From NCBI RefSeq assembly GCF_021568705.1, contig NZ_JAKGTH010000009.1:248001-312000 (forward strand): a DNA stretch of 64,000 nt, given 5' to 3'. Both the position numbers and the translations under genes were made by a program. This DNA comes from Gillisia lutea (GTDB taxonomy: Bacteria > Bacteroidota > Bacteroidia > Flavobacteriales > Flavobacteriaceae). Shown one piece after another: positions 34,944 to 43,774 of the stretch; positions within the stretch are counted from its first letter, which is position 1; each line of letters starts with the position of its first letter. The notes under the pieces were generated by a model that did no database searches, was not told where the DNA came from, and saw only the letters and a program-made list of their open reading frames with translations.

Positions 34944-37142
34944 ATGAGTTCTACGGAAATCGATTTACACCAGCAACTTAAAAAGTACTTTGGATTCAGT
35001 CAGTTCAAAGGGCTCCAAGAACAAGTGATTACCAGCATAGTTAATGGACACAATACCTTCGTAGTTATGCCTACTGGAGGAGGGAAATCTTTATGCTATC
35101 AATTACCTGCTTTAATTGCAGATGGCACAGCCATCGTGGTGTCCCCGTTAATTGCCCTAATGAAAAATCAGGTGGATGCCATTCGTGGAATTTCTTCTGA
35201 GCATGGTGTGGCGCATGTTTTAAATTCTTCTTTAAATAAATCTGAAGTAAAACAGGTGAAGGAGGATATTGTAAATGGAATTACCAAATTATTGTATGTC
35301 GCTCCGGAATCCCTAACAAAAGAAGAGAATGTAGAGTTTTTGCGTAGCGTGGAAATTTCATTCATGGCTGTAGATGAAGCTCACTGTATAAGTGAATGGG
35401 GGCATGATTTTCGACCGGAATACAGGAATTTAAGACAGATAATTAAAAGGATAGGAGATAATATTCCAATTATTGGCCTTACCGCTACTGCTACCCCAAA
35501 AGTACAGGAAGATATTCTTAAAAACCTTGGTATTACCGATGCTAATACATTTAAGGCAAGTTTTAACCGTCCCAATTTGTATTATGAGATTCGTCCAAAA
35601 ACCAAAAATGTAGATGCCGATATTATTCGTTTTGTTAAGCAAAATGAAGGAAAATCTGGAATCATTTATTGCCTAAGTAGAAAGCGAGTAGAAGAACTGG
35701 CCCAAACACTGCAGGTAAATGGAGTTTCCGCTGTTCCTTATCATGCGGGACTAGATGCAAAGACCAGGGTGAAGCATCAGGATATGTTCATCATGGAAGA
35801 TGTAGATGTGGTTGTGGCGACCATTGCTTTTGGAATGGGGATCGATAAACCTGATGTTCGTTTCGTAATTCATCATGATATTCCAAAAAGTTTAGAAAGC
35901 TATTATCAGGAGACCGGCCGAGCAGGAAGAGATGGAGGAGAAGGTCATTGCCTGGCATTCTATTCCTATAAAGATATAGAGAAACTTGAGAAGTTTATGA
36001 GTGGTAAACCTGTCGCAGAGCAGGAAATTGGTCATGCCTTGCTGCAGGAAGTGGTTGGATATGCCGAAACTTCCATGTCTCGAAGAAAATTCTTGCTGCA
36101 CTATTTTGGGGAAGAATTCGATGAGGAGACAGGCGAAGGTGCTTCTATGGATGATAATGTTCAAAATCCGAAGAAAAAGCATGAAGCCCAAGAGGATGTT
36201 GAATTGTTACTTAAAGTTGTAAAAGAAACCAAACAAATATATAAAGCCAAGGAATTGGTTAATACTCTTATTGGTAAAGCCAATGCACTTATCTTATCTC
36301 ATAAGACCGATGAGCATGTGCTGTTTGGGAAAGGGAAGGATAAGGATAATAAATACTGGATGGCTCTAATTCGTCAAGTATTGGTTGCGGGTATGCTTAG
36401 GAAAGATATTGAAACCTATGGGGTGGTGAAACTGACAGATAAAGGAAAAGAGTATTTGAAAGCTCCTGTTTCTTTTATGATGACTGAAGATCATATCTTT
36501 AATAGTATTACCGAGTCTGAAATTAAAATTCCAAAAGCAGGTAGCTCTGAAGTAGATGCTCAACTTGTGAAAATGCTGAAAGAGCTGCGTAAAAAAGTTG
36601 CTAAAAAATCTGGAGTACCGCCATTTGTAGTTTTTCAAGATCCATCTTTAGAAGATATGGCTCTTAAATATCCGGTAAACCTGGAAGAATTAAGTAATAT
36701 CCACGGAGTAGGAGAAGGAAAGGCTAAAAAATTCGGGAAAGAGTTTGTGGAATTAATTAGTAACTATGTTGAAGAAAATGAAATTATTCGTCCGGATGAT
36801 TTAGTTGTAAAATCTACCGGAGCCAATAGCGGACTCAAATTATACATCATTCAAAACATTGACAGAAAGTTGCCTTTAACAGATATAGCTTCTGCAAAGG
36901 GAATGGAAATGCCCCAATTTATAAAGGAGATGGAAGCTATTGTTTATAGTGGAACTCGTTTGAATATTGATTATTGGCTGGATGATATTCTGGATGAAGA
37001 TCAGCAAGAGGAGATTCATGAATATTTCCTAGAAGCTGATACCGATAAAATTGAAGATGCTATGGAAGAGTTCGATGGAGAGTATGACGATGAAGAATTA
37101 CGACTTTATAGGCTCAAATTTATTAGTGAAGTTGCAAATTAG
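34944..37142 (+). CDS. recQ: ATP-dependent DNA helicase RecQ
   Basis: A 732-residue 3'-5' helicase for recombination and fork repair. Walker A is MPTGGGKSLCYQLP (residues 42-55), the DEAH box VDEAHCISEWGHDF, and motifs V/VI are IAFGMGIDKPDVRFVIHHD and QETGRAGRDG. The winged-helix part and an HRDC domain with NIHGVGEGKAKKFGKEF (from about residue 555) follow, and an acidic C-terminal tail ends the protein. The zinc-binding cysteines found in many RecQ proteins are not evident after SYKDIEKLEKFM, a feature worth noting. It forms a single-gene unit, closed by the terminator at 37163. Confidence 0.95.
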   Translation: MSSTEIDLHQQLKKYFGFSQFKGLQEQVITSIVNGHNTFVVMPTGGGKSLCYQLPALIADGTAIVVSPLIALMKNQVDAIRGISSEHGVAHVLNSSLNKSEVKQVKEDIVNGITKLLYVAPESLTKEENVEFLRSVEISFMAVDEAHCISEWGHDFRPEYRNLRQIIKRIGDNIPIIGLTATATPKVQEDILKNLGITDANTFKASFNRPNLYYEIRPKTKNVDADIIRFVKQNEGKSGIIYCLSRKRVEELAQTLQVNGVSAVPYHAGLDAKTRVKHQDMFIMEDVDVVVATIAFGMGIDKPDVRFVIHHDIPKSLESYYQETGRAGRDGGEGHCLAFYSYKDIEKLEKFMSGKPVAEQEIGHALLQEVVGYAETSMSRRKFLLHYFGEEFDEETGEGASMDDNVQNPKKKHEAQEDVELLLKVVKETKQIYKAKELVNTLIGKANALILSHKTDEHVLFGKGKDKDNKYWMALIRQVLVAGMLRKDIETYGVVKLTDKGKEYLKAPVSFMMTEDHIFNSITESEIKIPKAGSSEVDAQLVKMLKELRKKVAKKSGVPPFVVFQDPSLEDMALKYPVNLEELSNIHGVGEGKAKKFGKEFVELISNYVEENEIIRPDDLVVKSTGANSGLKLYIIQNIDRKLPLTDIASAKGMEMPQFIKEMEAIVYSGTRLNIDYWLDDILDEDQQEEIHEYFLEADTDKIEDAMEEFDGEYDDEELRLYRLKFISEVAN

Positions 37143-37162
37143 ATATAGATTATAATTTATTA

Positions 37163-37189
37163 AAAAAGCATCCAAATAGGATGCTTTTT
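37163..37189 (+). terminator. Rho-independent terminator after recQ
   Basis: AAAAAGCATCC (37163-37173) pairs with GGATGCTTTTT (37179-37189) across a 5-base loop. It lies 20 bases after the recQ stop and includes the T run. Confidence 0.85.
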
Positions 37190-37276
37190 AGTTTTAAAAA
37201 GTTTTCTGTGAGTGAGTTGTAATATTATTTTTCTTAAAATGAGCTTAAGTGTATTAAGGTTAGCTATTCAAATCGC

Positions 37277-37284
37277 TATCTTTG
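37277..37284 (+). promoter_or_regulatory. Candidate -7 element of the cyclophilin-FKBP gene
   Basis: TATCTTTG matches the Bacteroidetes -7 consensus TAnnTTTG fully and lies 25 bases before the ATG at 37310. A clear -33 TTG is not seen at the usual distance. Confidence 0.5.
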
Positions 37285-37309
37285 CAGCTTTAACTATTAA
37301 ACAAGCGAC

Positions 37310-38242
37310 ATGCAAGACGGATTATATGCAAAATTCCACACTTCTAAAGGTGCAATTTTGGTGGAACTGGAATTTGAAAAAACTCCCGGAACAGTTGGGA
37401 ACTTTGTAGGATTAGCCGAAGGGAACTTAGAGAATAAGGCAATTCCTCAGGGAAAACCTTATTATAACGGACTGAAATTTCACAGGGTTATCGAAGATTT
37501 CATGATACAAGGGGGAGACCCTAAAGGAAATGGAACCGGCGGACCGGGTTACAACTTCGAAGATGAAATTCACCCTTCTTTAAAGCATGATGCTCCAGGA
37601 AAATTATCTATGGCCAATGCTGGTCCTGGAACCAATGGAAGTCAGTTTTTTATTACTCATATTGCTACTCCATGGTTAGACGGAAAACATACCGTATTTG
37701 GAAGTGTTGTTGAAGGACAAGATGTGGTAAATGCTATTGTACAAGGGGATAAAATTGAAGAACTTGAAATTATTAGAGTGGGGGAGACTGCTGAGAAGTT
37801 TAATGCTGTAGAGGAGTTTCGAGTATTTAATGGGTCGAAAGCTGAAAGAGAAGCAGCTGCTAAGAAGCAACAAGAAGAACTTTTAGGAGAACTATCTCAA
37901 GGTTTTGAAAAGACTGCTAGTGGGTTACGCTATAAAATTGAGCAAAAAGGGAATGGTGCAAAAGCTGAAAAAGGTAAGACAGTTTCTGTTCATTATAAAG
38001 GAATGTTACCTGATGGTAGCGTATTTGATTCTTCTTATACAAGAAATCAACCTATCGATTTTCCATTAGGGAAAGGTCATGTCATCTCAGGATGGGATGA
38101 AGGTATTCAATTATTACATGTAGGTGATCAGGCTCGATTCGTGATTCCTTCACACTTAGCCTATGGCGAACGTGGCGCAGGTGGGGCAATACCTCCTAAT
38201 GCTACACTTATATTCGATGTGGAATTGGTAGCTGTTAGATAA
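37310..38242 (+). CDS. Dual-domain immunophilin: cyclophilin fused to FKBP (peptidylprolyl isomerase)
   Basis: A 310-residue protein with two different prolyl isomerase folds. Residues ~1-155 are a cyclophilin: [20 protein letters not shown] carries the active-site Arg, and [19 protein letters not shown] the Gln/Phe/Trp positions. A charged, probably helical linker ([15 protein letters not shown]) follows. Residues ~200-310 are an [40 protein letters not shown] and [18 protein letters not shown]. No signal peptide is present, so it should be cytoplasmic. It should catalyse X-Pro isomerisation in two ways during folding. It is a single-gene unit with its own -7 element and terminator. Confidence 0.92.
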   Translation: MQDGLYAKFHTSKGAILVELEFEKTPGTVGNFVGLAEGNLENKAIPQGKPYYNGLKFHRVIEDFMIQGGDPKGNGTGGPGYNFEDEIHPSLKHDAPGKLSMANAGPGTNGSQFFITHIATPWLDGKHTVFGSVVEGQDVVNAIVQGDKIEELEIIRVGETAEKFNAVEEFRVFNGSKAEREAAAKKQQEELLGELSQGFEKTASGLRYKIEQKGNGAKAEKGKTVSVHYKGMLPDGSVFDSSYTRNQPIDFPLGKGHVISGWDEGIQLLHVGDQARFVIPSHLAYGERGAGGAIPPNATLIFDVELVAVR

Positions 38243-38266
38243 TAACTAACATTTATCTTTATATAA

Positions 38267-38302
38267 AAAAAGGGCTGACAGATATATCTGTCAGCCCTTT
38301 TT
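38267..38302. terminator. Perfect 36-base palindromic bidirectional terminator
   Basis: The sequence from 38267 to 38302 is a perfect palindrome centred on GATATATC, with a GC-rich part GGGCTGACAG / CTGTCAGCCC and flanking A5 and T5 runs. It lies between the convergent immunophilin and peroxiredoxin genes and serves both. Confidence 0.9.
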
Positions 38303-38319
38303 CCTGTAATACAATCAAA

Positions 38320-38961
38320 TTAATCCAAATTAGGTTGTGGAGTCAATCTCAAATAAGATTTCACCTCTTTAAAACCTTTTGGGAACATTTTAGTAGCATC
38401 TTCATTAGAAATAGAAGGGCTTATTACAACTTCTTCTCCATGCTTCCAATTAGCGGGAGTTGCCACTTTATAATTGGCTGTTAACTGTAAGGAATCTATA
38501 ACTCGTAATAATTCTTCAAAATTTCTACCTGTACTTGCTGGATAAGTAATCATTAATTTAATGCTTTTATCTGGTGCAATCACATATACCGATCTTACAG
38601 TGAGAGTATCACTCGCATTCGGATGGATCATATCATATAGATTTGATACCTTTTTATCTTCATCTGCTATAATTGGAAAGTTCACTTCCGTATGCTGAGT
38701 TTCATTTATATCCTTTATCCAAGCTTTGTGAGATTCTACTCCATCAACACTTAGAGCCATCACTTTTACGTTTCGCTTGGCAAATTCATCTTTATACTTC
38801 GCCGCTGCCCCAAGTTCTGTGGTGCAAACTGGAGTATAGTCTGCAGGATGAGAAAATAGAATCCCCCAACTGTCTCCTAAATACTCGTAAAAATTTATTT
38901 TACCTTCTGAGGTTTCAGCATCGAAATTTGGCGCTTTATCTCCTAATTTTATAGTACTCAT
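38320..38961 (-). CDS. 1-Cys peroxiredoxin (Prx6 family)
   Basis: A 213-residue cytoplasmic peroxidase. The active site is HPADYTPVCTTEL, with Pro39, Thr43 and the peroxidatic Cys46 of the PxxxTxxC motif. The longer C-terminal region (KVATPANWKHGEEVVISPSI, then EEATKMFP-like text) is typical of Prx6 and absent from AhpC. No second conserved cysteine is seen, which agrees with the 1-Cys mechanism. It reduces peroxides using an external thiol. Together with the next gene it may form a redox pair, though a 98-bp gap separates them. Confidence 0.93.
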   Translation of the reverse strand: MSTIKLGDKAPNFDAETSEGKINFYEYLGDSWGILFSHPADYTPVCTTELGAAAKYKDEFAKRNVKVMALSVDGVESHKAWIKDINETQHTEVNFPIIADEDKKVSNLYDMIHPNASDTLTVRSVYVIAPDKSIKLMITYPASTGRNFEELLRVIDSLQLTANYKVATPANWKHGEEVVISPSISNEDATKMFPKGFKEVKSYLRLTPQPNLD

Positions 38962-39059
38962 TTTCTGTTTTTTAAAAATTATTAAGTTTAAAATTAAGGA
39001 ATTAAGAATGCTTCTGTGTTAAATAAATATCAAAAAGGAAACTTGATTTTTTAAGAGAA

Positions 39060-39617
39060 TTATTTTTTCCATTTAATACTGCATCCCATACTTGGCTTTT
39101 GATTCTCAGGAATCTTGTCGTTCTTTAAAATAGCATCTAGGGCTTCTCTTAAATCCCTTCCATTTGTGGGAATTCCATTTCCTGGACGGGAATTATCCAG
39201 TTGTCCGCGGTATACAAGTTTTAAATCGGTATCAAATAAATAAAAATCAGGAGTGCACGCTGCCTGATAGGCTTTTGCTACTTCTTGGGTAGCATCATAT
39301 AAATAAGGAAAGGGATAATGATATTTTCTGGCTACATTTTCCATAAAATCAGGATGATCCTGCGGGTAGGCTTCTGTATTATTGCTCATAATTGCAACAA
39401 ATCCAAAACCAGCTACTCTATAATCATTGGCCAATCGAACTATCTCTTCATTTATATGAATAACATATGGACAATGATTGCATATAAACATAACCACCGT
39501 TCCTTTTTCACCTCTTAATTGATCTAGGCTTAAGGGTTTCTTAGAAACCACGTCAGGCAGTAGAAAGTTTGGAGCAATGGTTCCTAAGGCTAGCATATTT
39601 GAAGGAGTTTGACCCAT
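39060..39617 (-). CDS. Thioredoxin-fold redoxin (AhpC/TSA or TlpA-like)
   Basis: A 185-residue thioredoxin-like protein. VVMFICNHCPYV carries a CxxC at residues 46 and 49, APNFLLPDVVSKK is the redoxin start, and CTPDFYLFDTDLKLVYRG contains the cis-proline-like TPD. Proteins with CNHCPYV are common in Bacteroidetes and other bacteria and are usually annotated only as thioredoxin family proteins. No signal peptide is visible. It probably reduces disulfides or peroxides in the cytoplasm; the substrate is unknown. The same-strand peroxiredoxin follows. Confidence 0.87.
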   Translation of the reverse strand: MGQTPSNMLALGTIAPNFLLPDVVSKKPLSLDQLRGEKGTVVMFICNHCPYVIHINEEIVRLANDYRVAGFGFVAIMSNNTEAYPQDHPDFMENVARKYHYPFPYLYDATQEVAKAYQAACTPDFYLFDTDLKLVYRGQLDNSRPGNGIPTNGRDLREALDAILKNDKIPENQKPSMGCSIKWKK

Positions 39618-39810
39618 AATTAATAGAGGTTATAAAATTGATTCTAATACTACAAATTTAATATCTTTAATACTAAATCTATTATACAAGTTTGAATGAT
39701 TGGTTATTAGAGTAGGCAGTAAAGCAGCCACATATATCATTTTATAAAAGATAGGTGATTTTTATTAGAAAACAGATTCCACAGAGGAAATACACGAGAT
39801 TTAAGTAAAC

Positions 39811-40146
39811 ATGGAAATTAATTGGAATGATTTTGAAAAGGTTGAAATGCGAATAGGAACCATCTTGGAAGTTGAAGATTTTCCTGAAGCCAGACAACCG
39901 GCTTATAAGCTGAAAATAGATTTTGGTAGCGAATTGGGAATTAAAAAGTCTTCAGCTCAAATTACATTAAGATATAATAAAGAAGACCTCCTTAATAAAC
40001 AGATAGTTGCGGTGGTGAACTTTCCTAGGAAACAAATTGCTAATTTAATGAGTGAATGTTTGGTGCTAGGTGCAGTGGGACAAAAAAATGACATAGTACT
40101 GCTAAATCCCGATTTTAAGGTTGAGAATGGATTGAGAATAGGTTAA
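39811..40146 (+). CDS. csaA: CsaA-like tRNA-binding domain protein
   Basis: A 111-residue OB-fold protein of the EMAP-II/tRNA-binding type. DFEKVEMRIGTILEVEDFPEA is the N-terminal signature, then AYKLKIDFG, VVNFPRKQIANLMSECLVLG, and the C-terminal ending LLNPDF..ENGLRIG. CsaA binds tRNA or unfolded proteins and has been linked to secretion chaperoning. It is a single-gene unit on the + strand, with a 193-bp divergent spacer to the thioredoxin-like gene. Confidence 0.92.
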   Translation: MEINWNDFEKVEMRIGTILEVEDFPEARQPAYKLKIDFGSELGIKKSSAQITLRYNKEDLLNKQIVAVVNFPRKQIANLMSECLVLGAVGQKNDIVLLNPDFKVENGLRIG

Positions 40147-40187
40147 CGGAATGATTTAATATTTTTATATAATGAGTAAAAACATTG

Positions 40188-40219
40188 TAAAAAAAAACCG
40201 CTTCAAAAATTGAAGCGGT
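40188..40219 (-). terminator. Rho-independent terminator of the ABC exporter / PUR-like unit
   Basis: ACCGCTTCAA (40197-40206) pairs with TTGAAGCGGT (40210-40219). Read on the - strand, the stem is followed by a run of T residues (the A run around 40189-40197). It lies between the - strand PUR-like gene and the convergent csaA. Confidence 0.85.
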
Positions 40220-40244
40220 GCAAGTTTTAAATTGAATCTATCTC

Positions 40245-40628
40245 TTAGATATCTTCAAAATTGATGTCTGTAAATTTCTCTGGAGAAGGTGCTGTAGTTG
40301 TTTCCAGCTCTCCTTCTTCCTGATATTCTTTCTTGAAATCCTTTTGGTGACGCTCACTTATTACTTCTTCGCCTTTTTCATTAACGATATAATCTGTCAT
40401 TTCATTTAAGATCTCTGTGAAACCTTCGAAATCTTCTTTGTACAAATAAATTTTATGTTTTTTGTAATGAAAAGATCCATCTGCATTGGTGAATTTCTTA
40501 CTCTCTGTTATGGTAAGGTAATAATCATCAGCTTTGGTGGCTCTTACATCAAAAAAATAAGTGCGTCTTCCCGCTCGTAATACTTTTGAGAAAATTTCAT
40601 CTTTCTCCATCATTCCATTTTCACTCAT
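40245..40628 (-). CDS. DUF3276 (PUR-alpha-like) nucleic acid-binding protein
   Basis: A 127-residue protein of a family common in Bacteroidetes, with the whirly/PUR-alpha-like fold that binds single-stranded DNA or RNA. Visible blocks are IFSKVLRAGRRTYFFDVRAT, YYLTITESKK, HKIYLYKEDFEGFTEILNEM and an acidic C-terminal tail ending in KFTDINFEDI. The precise role in Bacteroidetes is not established. It follows the ABC exporter gene by 75 bases on the same strand and ends in the hairpin at 40188. Confidence 0.88.
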   Translation of the reverse strand: MSENGMMEKDEIFSKVLRAGRRTYFFDVRATKADDYYLTITESKKFTNADGSFHYKKHKIYLYKEDFEGFTEILNEMTDYIVNEKGEEVISERHQKDFKKEYQEEGELETTTAPSPEKFTDINFEDI

Positions 40629-40703
40629 AAAATAAATCTTATATGGTTCGTTTTTATGTACTGCTCAAAAATCCAAAAATTTTTAACATTTCACAACATA
40701 TTT

Positions 40704-42461
40704 TCACATTTCTTTTTCACTTAGTTGCTTTGCGTAAAGCTCTTTGTAATAACCTTCTTTTTGTATTAGGTCTTGATGTGAGCCTTGCTGCGCAATATAC
40801 CCGTCTTCCAGAATAATAATTTTATCGGCATTCTTGGCAGAAGAGATCCTGTGACTTACAATTATCGTGGTTTTATCTTTAGATATTTTAAAGAGGTTAC
40901 TCAAAATTTCCTCTTCTGTCTCGGTGTCTACAGCGGAAAGACAGTCGTCAAAAAGGAGAATTTGTGGGTCATGAATAATTGCCCTTGCAATAGAAACCCG
41001 TTGTTTTTGCCCTCCTGAAAGGGTAATACCACGTTCTCCCAATACGGTGTCGTATCCTTTGTTGAAGCCAATAATGTTTTTATGCACCGATGCATTTTTA
41101 GCAGCTTCCATCACCTCTTCATCGCTTGCATTGGTCTTTCCAAACCTGATGTTATTTCTAATTGAATCGCTAAATAGAAAAGCGTCCTGTGGAACATAAC
41201 CTATACTATTTCTAAGATCGTAAAGATTTAAATCTATAATGTTCTTTCCGTCTATTTGTATTTCACCACCGCTTACATCGTATAATCTTCCAATAAGTTC
41301 AAGAATGGTAGATTTTCCAGACCCGGTTTTTCCTATAATTGCAAGTGTTTCTCCCCGATTTACTGTAAAGGAAATGTCTTTTAATGCAGTGATATTGGTG
41401 TCTTCATAGGTAAAGCTCACATTTTTAAATGACACATCGCCTAAAATGGGTTCACTTTTAGGTTGTAAATTCTTTATTTGAGGCTCTTGTCTTAAAAATT
41501 CGTTGATACGTGCTTGGGACGCTTCAGCTTGCTGAATGATAGAAGTTACCCAACCTACCGTTGCTACAGGCCAGGTAAGCATATTTACATATAATAAGAA
41601 CTCTACGATAATTCCTATATTCTCAATTTCCCCGCTAATAACCTGTCTTCCGCCAATAAAAATTACAAGGGTATTACTCACTCCTATAAGAAGGACCATA
41701 AGAGGAAAGAAGAAGGCCTGTACTTTAACCAGGTCCAAATTCTTTTGTTTGCTGCCGTTTGAAAGTTCAACGAAATTGGTATTGGTTTGTGGTTCTAACC
41801 CGTAAGATTTTATAACAGATATCCCACTAAAACTTTCCTGGGTAAAAGTATTTAGTTTAGATAGGTATTGTTGTACAATAGTACTTCGTTTATGAATTGC
41901 TACACTTAATTTATAGATAGCAAAAGACAAAATTGGCAATGGCGCCAAGGTATATAAGGTAAGGAGAGGGGCTGTATTTATCATATACCAGATAACAACA
42001 ACAAATAAGGTAAGAGTAGTAACACTATACATTATTGCCGGACCTAAATACATCCGTACTTTAGATACATCTTCACTAATCCGGTTCATCAAATCCCCGG
42101 TTCTGTTTTTCTTATAGAAATTGAGCGAAAGGTTTTGATACTGCTGATAAACCTCATTTTTAAGGTCGAATTCCATATGCCGAGATACCACAATAAAGGT
42201 TTGTCTCATTAAAAAGGTTAAAAAGGCAGAAATCAAGGTGGCACCAATTATAAGAGTGATGTTATAGAATAATTCACTTCTAAGGGTGGCAGCACTGCCA
42301 ATTTCTCCACTTACATATTTTTGAATGATGTTAGTAGAATCTCCAATAAACTGCACAGGATATAAAGCAAATATCCGGGCCACTATGGTTATGAGAAACC
42401 CTAAAATAAGTTTCCATTTGTACTTATAAAAATATTTATTAACGTGCTTTAATTCCTTCAT
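40704..42461 (-). CDS. MsbA-like ABC exporter (fused membrane and ATPase domains)
   Basis: A 585-residue half-transporter. Residues ~1-310 form the six-span exporter domain; 335-585 the ATPase domain with Walker A IIGKTGSGKSTILEL, signature ITLSGGQKQRVSIARAI, Walker B ILLFDDCLSAVDTETE and the H-loop IVSHR. The D after the Walker B aspartate (DDCLSAVD) replaces the usual catalytic glutamate. In type IV exporters such a change marks a degenerate or slow site, which is notable if the protein is a homodimer. Substrate is unknown; lipid, peptide or drug export is possible. It is divergent from the dehydrogenase gene. Confidence 0.92.
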   Translation of the reverse strand: MKELKHVNKYFYKYKWKLILGFLITIVARIFALYPVQFIGDSTNIIQKYVSGEIGSAATLRSELFYNITLIIGATLISAFLTFLMRQTFIVVSRHMEFDLKNEVYQQYQNLSLNFYKKNRTGDLMNRISEDVSKVRMYLGPAIMYSVTTLTLFVVVIWYMINTAPLLTLYTLAPLPILSFAIYKLSVAIHKRSTIVQQYLSKLNTFTQESFSGISVIKSYGLEPQTNTNFVELSNGSKQKNLDLVKVQAFFFPLMVLLIGVSNTLVIFIGGRQVISGEIENIGIIVEFLLYVNMLTWPVATVGWVTSIIQQAEASQARINEFLRQEPQIKNLQPKSEPILGDVSFKNVSFTYEDTNITALKDISFTVNRGETLAIIGKTGSGKSTILELIGRLYDVSGGEIQIDGKNIIDLNLYDLRNSIGYVPQDAFLFSDSIRNNIRFGKTNASDEEVMEAAKNASVHKNIIGFNKGYDTVLGERGITLSGGQKQRVSIARAIIHDPQILLFDDCLSAVDTETEEEILSNLFKISKDKTTIIVSHRISSAKNADKIIILEDGYIAQQGSHQDLIQKEGYYKELYAKQLSEKEM

Positions 42462-42536
42462 ATAATTCTGAAACCCTATTAATTATGAAATTCGCATTTT
42501 AACAACCAAATTAACCGCAAACTTTAAAATATTAAT

Positions 42537-42544
42537 TATTTTTG
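42537..42544 (+). promoter_or_regulatory. Candidate -7 element of the leucine-type dehydrogenase gene
   Basis: TATTTTTG matches TAnnTTTG and lies 49 bases before the ATG at 42593. It places transcription start near 42551 and argues against a start codon at the TTG at 42542. Confidence 0.5.
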
Positions 42545-42592
42545 CGCATTGATTTTCGTAAAACTGAAAAATCTAAATTTAAATTTAAACGT

Positions 42593-43693
42593 ATGCAAGT
42601 TGACGTTCTAAACGCAAACGACCTTAAAAAAAATGCGCCTGTCTTTGGCCAGTTGTCATTTGATAACCACGAACAAGTGGTTTTTTGTAACGACAAAGAT
42701 ACAGGTTTAAGGGCAATAATAGGTATTCATAACACGGTTTTAGGACCTGCTTTGGGTGGTACCAGAATGTGGAATTATAGCACAGAATGGGAAGCTGTTA
42801 ACGATGTTCTTCGTCTATCACGAGGAATGACATTTAAAAGTGCCATTACAGGTTTAAACCTAGGTGGTGGAAAAGCGGTGATACTTGGAGATGCAAAAAC
42901 TCAGAAAACACCTGAGTTAATGCGAAGGTTTGGAGAATTTGTTCATTCCCTTAGCGGAAAATATATTACTGCAGAAGATGTAGGAATGGATACAGAAGAT
43001 ATGGACACTGTAAGAGAGGTTACTCCGTATGTTACCGGAATATCTGAATCTAAAGGAGGAGCTGGAAATCCATCTCCTATTACAGCTTATGGGGTTTTTA
43101 TGGGAATGAAAGCTGCTGCTCAACACAAATACGGAAGTGATCATTTGGATGGGAAGAAAGTTCTTGTTCAGGGAATCGGACATGTTGGTGAATCTTTAGT
43201 AGAGCACATTACAAATGAGGGAGCTGAAGTATTTATAAGCGATATCAACCAAAGCAGATTAGAAGAAATAAGTAAAAAATACGGTGCTAAAATATACACA
43301 GATGATGTATACGGTGCCGATGTTGATATTTATGCTCCATGTGCTTTAGGTGCTACTATTAACGATGATACTATTGGAAGAATTAGAGCTTCAATTATCG
43401 CTGGTGCGGCAAACAATCAGTTAGCCGATGAAATTCGTCATGGACAGATCTTACAGGAAAAAGGAATTGTATATGCTCCAGATTTCTTGATCAATGCCGG
43501 TGGTATCATAAATGTATATGCCGAATTAGAAGGATACGGCAAAACAGAGATCATGAGAAAGACGGAAAACATCTTTAATACAACTCTTGAAATCCTCAAA
43601 AGCGCCAATGCGAACGGCATCACCACGCATCACGCAGCTCTTAAAATCGCTCAACAACGAATTGACGATAGAAAAAGAGAGAATTTGAACTAA
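42593..43693 (+). CDS. Leucine/valine-type amino acid dehydrogenase (Glu/Leu/Phe/Val dehydrogenase family)
   Basis: A 366-residue NAD-dependent dehydrogenase from the ATG at 42593. An in-frame TTG at 42542 lies within the -7 element and is rejected. The catalytic lysine is in MTFKSAITGLNLGGGKAVILGD, and LGGTRMW precedes it. The Rossmann dinucleotide site is VQGIGHVGESLVEHI, and AGAANNQLA and YAPDFLINAGGIINVYAE follow. It deaminates branched-chain amino acids to keto acids; in Bacteroidetes this links to branched fatty acid precursors (inference). It is divergent from the ABC exporter. Confidence 0.92.
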   Translation: MQVDVLNANDLKKNAPVFGQLSFDNHEQVVFCNDKDTGLRAIIGIHNTVLGPALGGTRMWNYSTEWEAVNDVLRLSRGMTFKSAITGLNLGGGKAVILGDAKTQKTPELMRRFGEFVHSLSGKYITAEDVGMDTEDMDTVREVTPYVTGISESKGGAGNPSPITAYGVFMGMKAAAQHKYGSDHLDGKKVLVQGIGHVGESLVEHITNEGAEVFISDINQSRLEEISKKYGAKIYTDDVYGADVDIYAPCALGATINDDTIGRIRASIIAGAANNQLADEIRHGQILQEKGIVYAPDFLINAGGIINVYAELEGYGKTEIMRKTENIFNTTLEILKSANANGITTHHAALKIAQQRIDDRKRENLN

Positions 43694-43719
43694 CAAGTTT
43701 GAAATAAATACTATTTTTG
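43684..43719 (+). promoter_or_regulatory. Candidate nusB promoter
   Basis: TTTG at 43684-43687 and TATTTTTG at 43712-43719 resemble the Bacteroidetes -33 and -7 elements with a 24-base spacer, slightly longer than usual. The ATG of nusB is at 43775. Confidence 0.4.
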
Positions 43720-43774
43720 CAGGGCGGAAGAGAATTCTTTCGCCTTGTTAATTTTCTAATGTTCTTTTACACCT

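Noticed and set aside
37212-37409. 65-residue + strand frame overlapping the immunophilin start
   Set aside because: It runs through the -7 element and the first codons of the immunophilin in another frame, with no family similarity.
42542-42592. TTG start and longer N terminus for the leucine-type dehydrogenase
   Set aside because: The TTG is part of the TAnnTTTG element and the extra 17 residues are basic and unlike the family. The ATG at 42593 is preferred.
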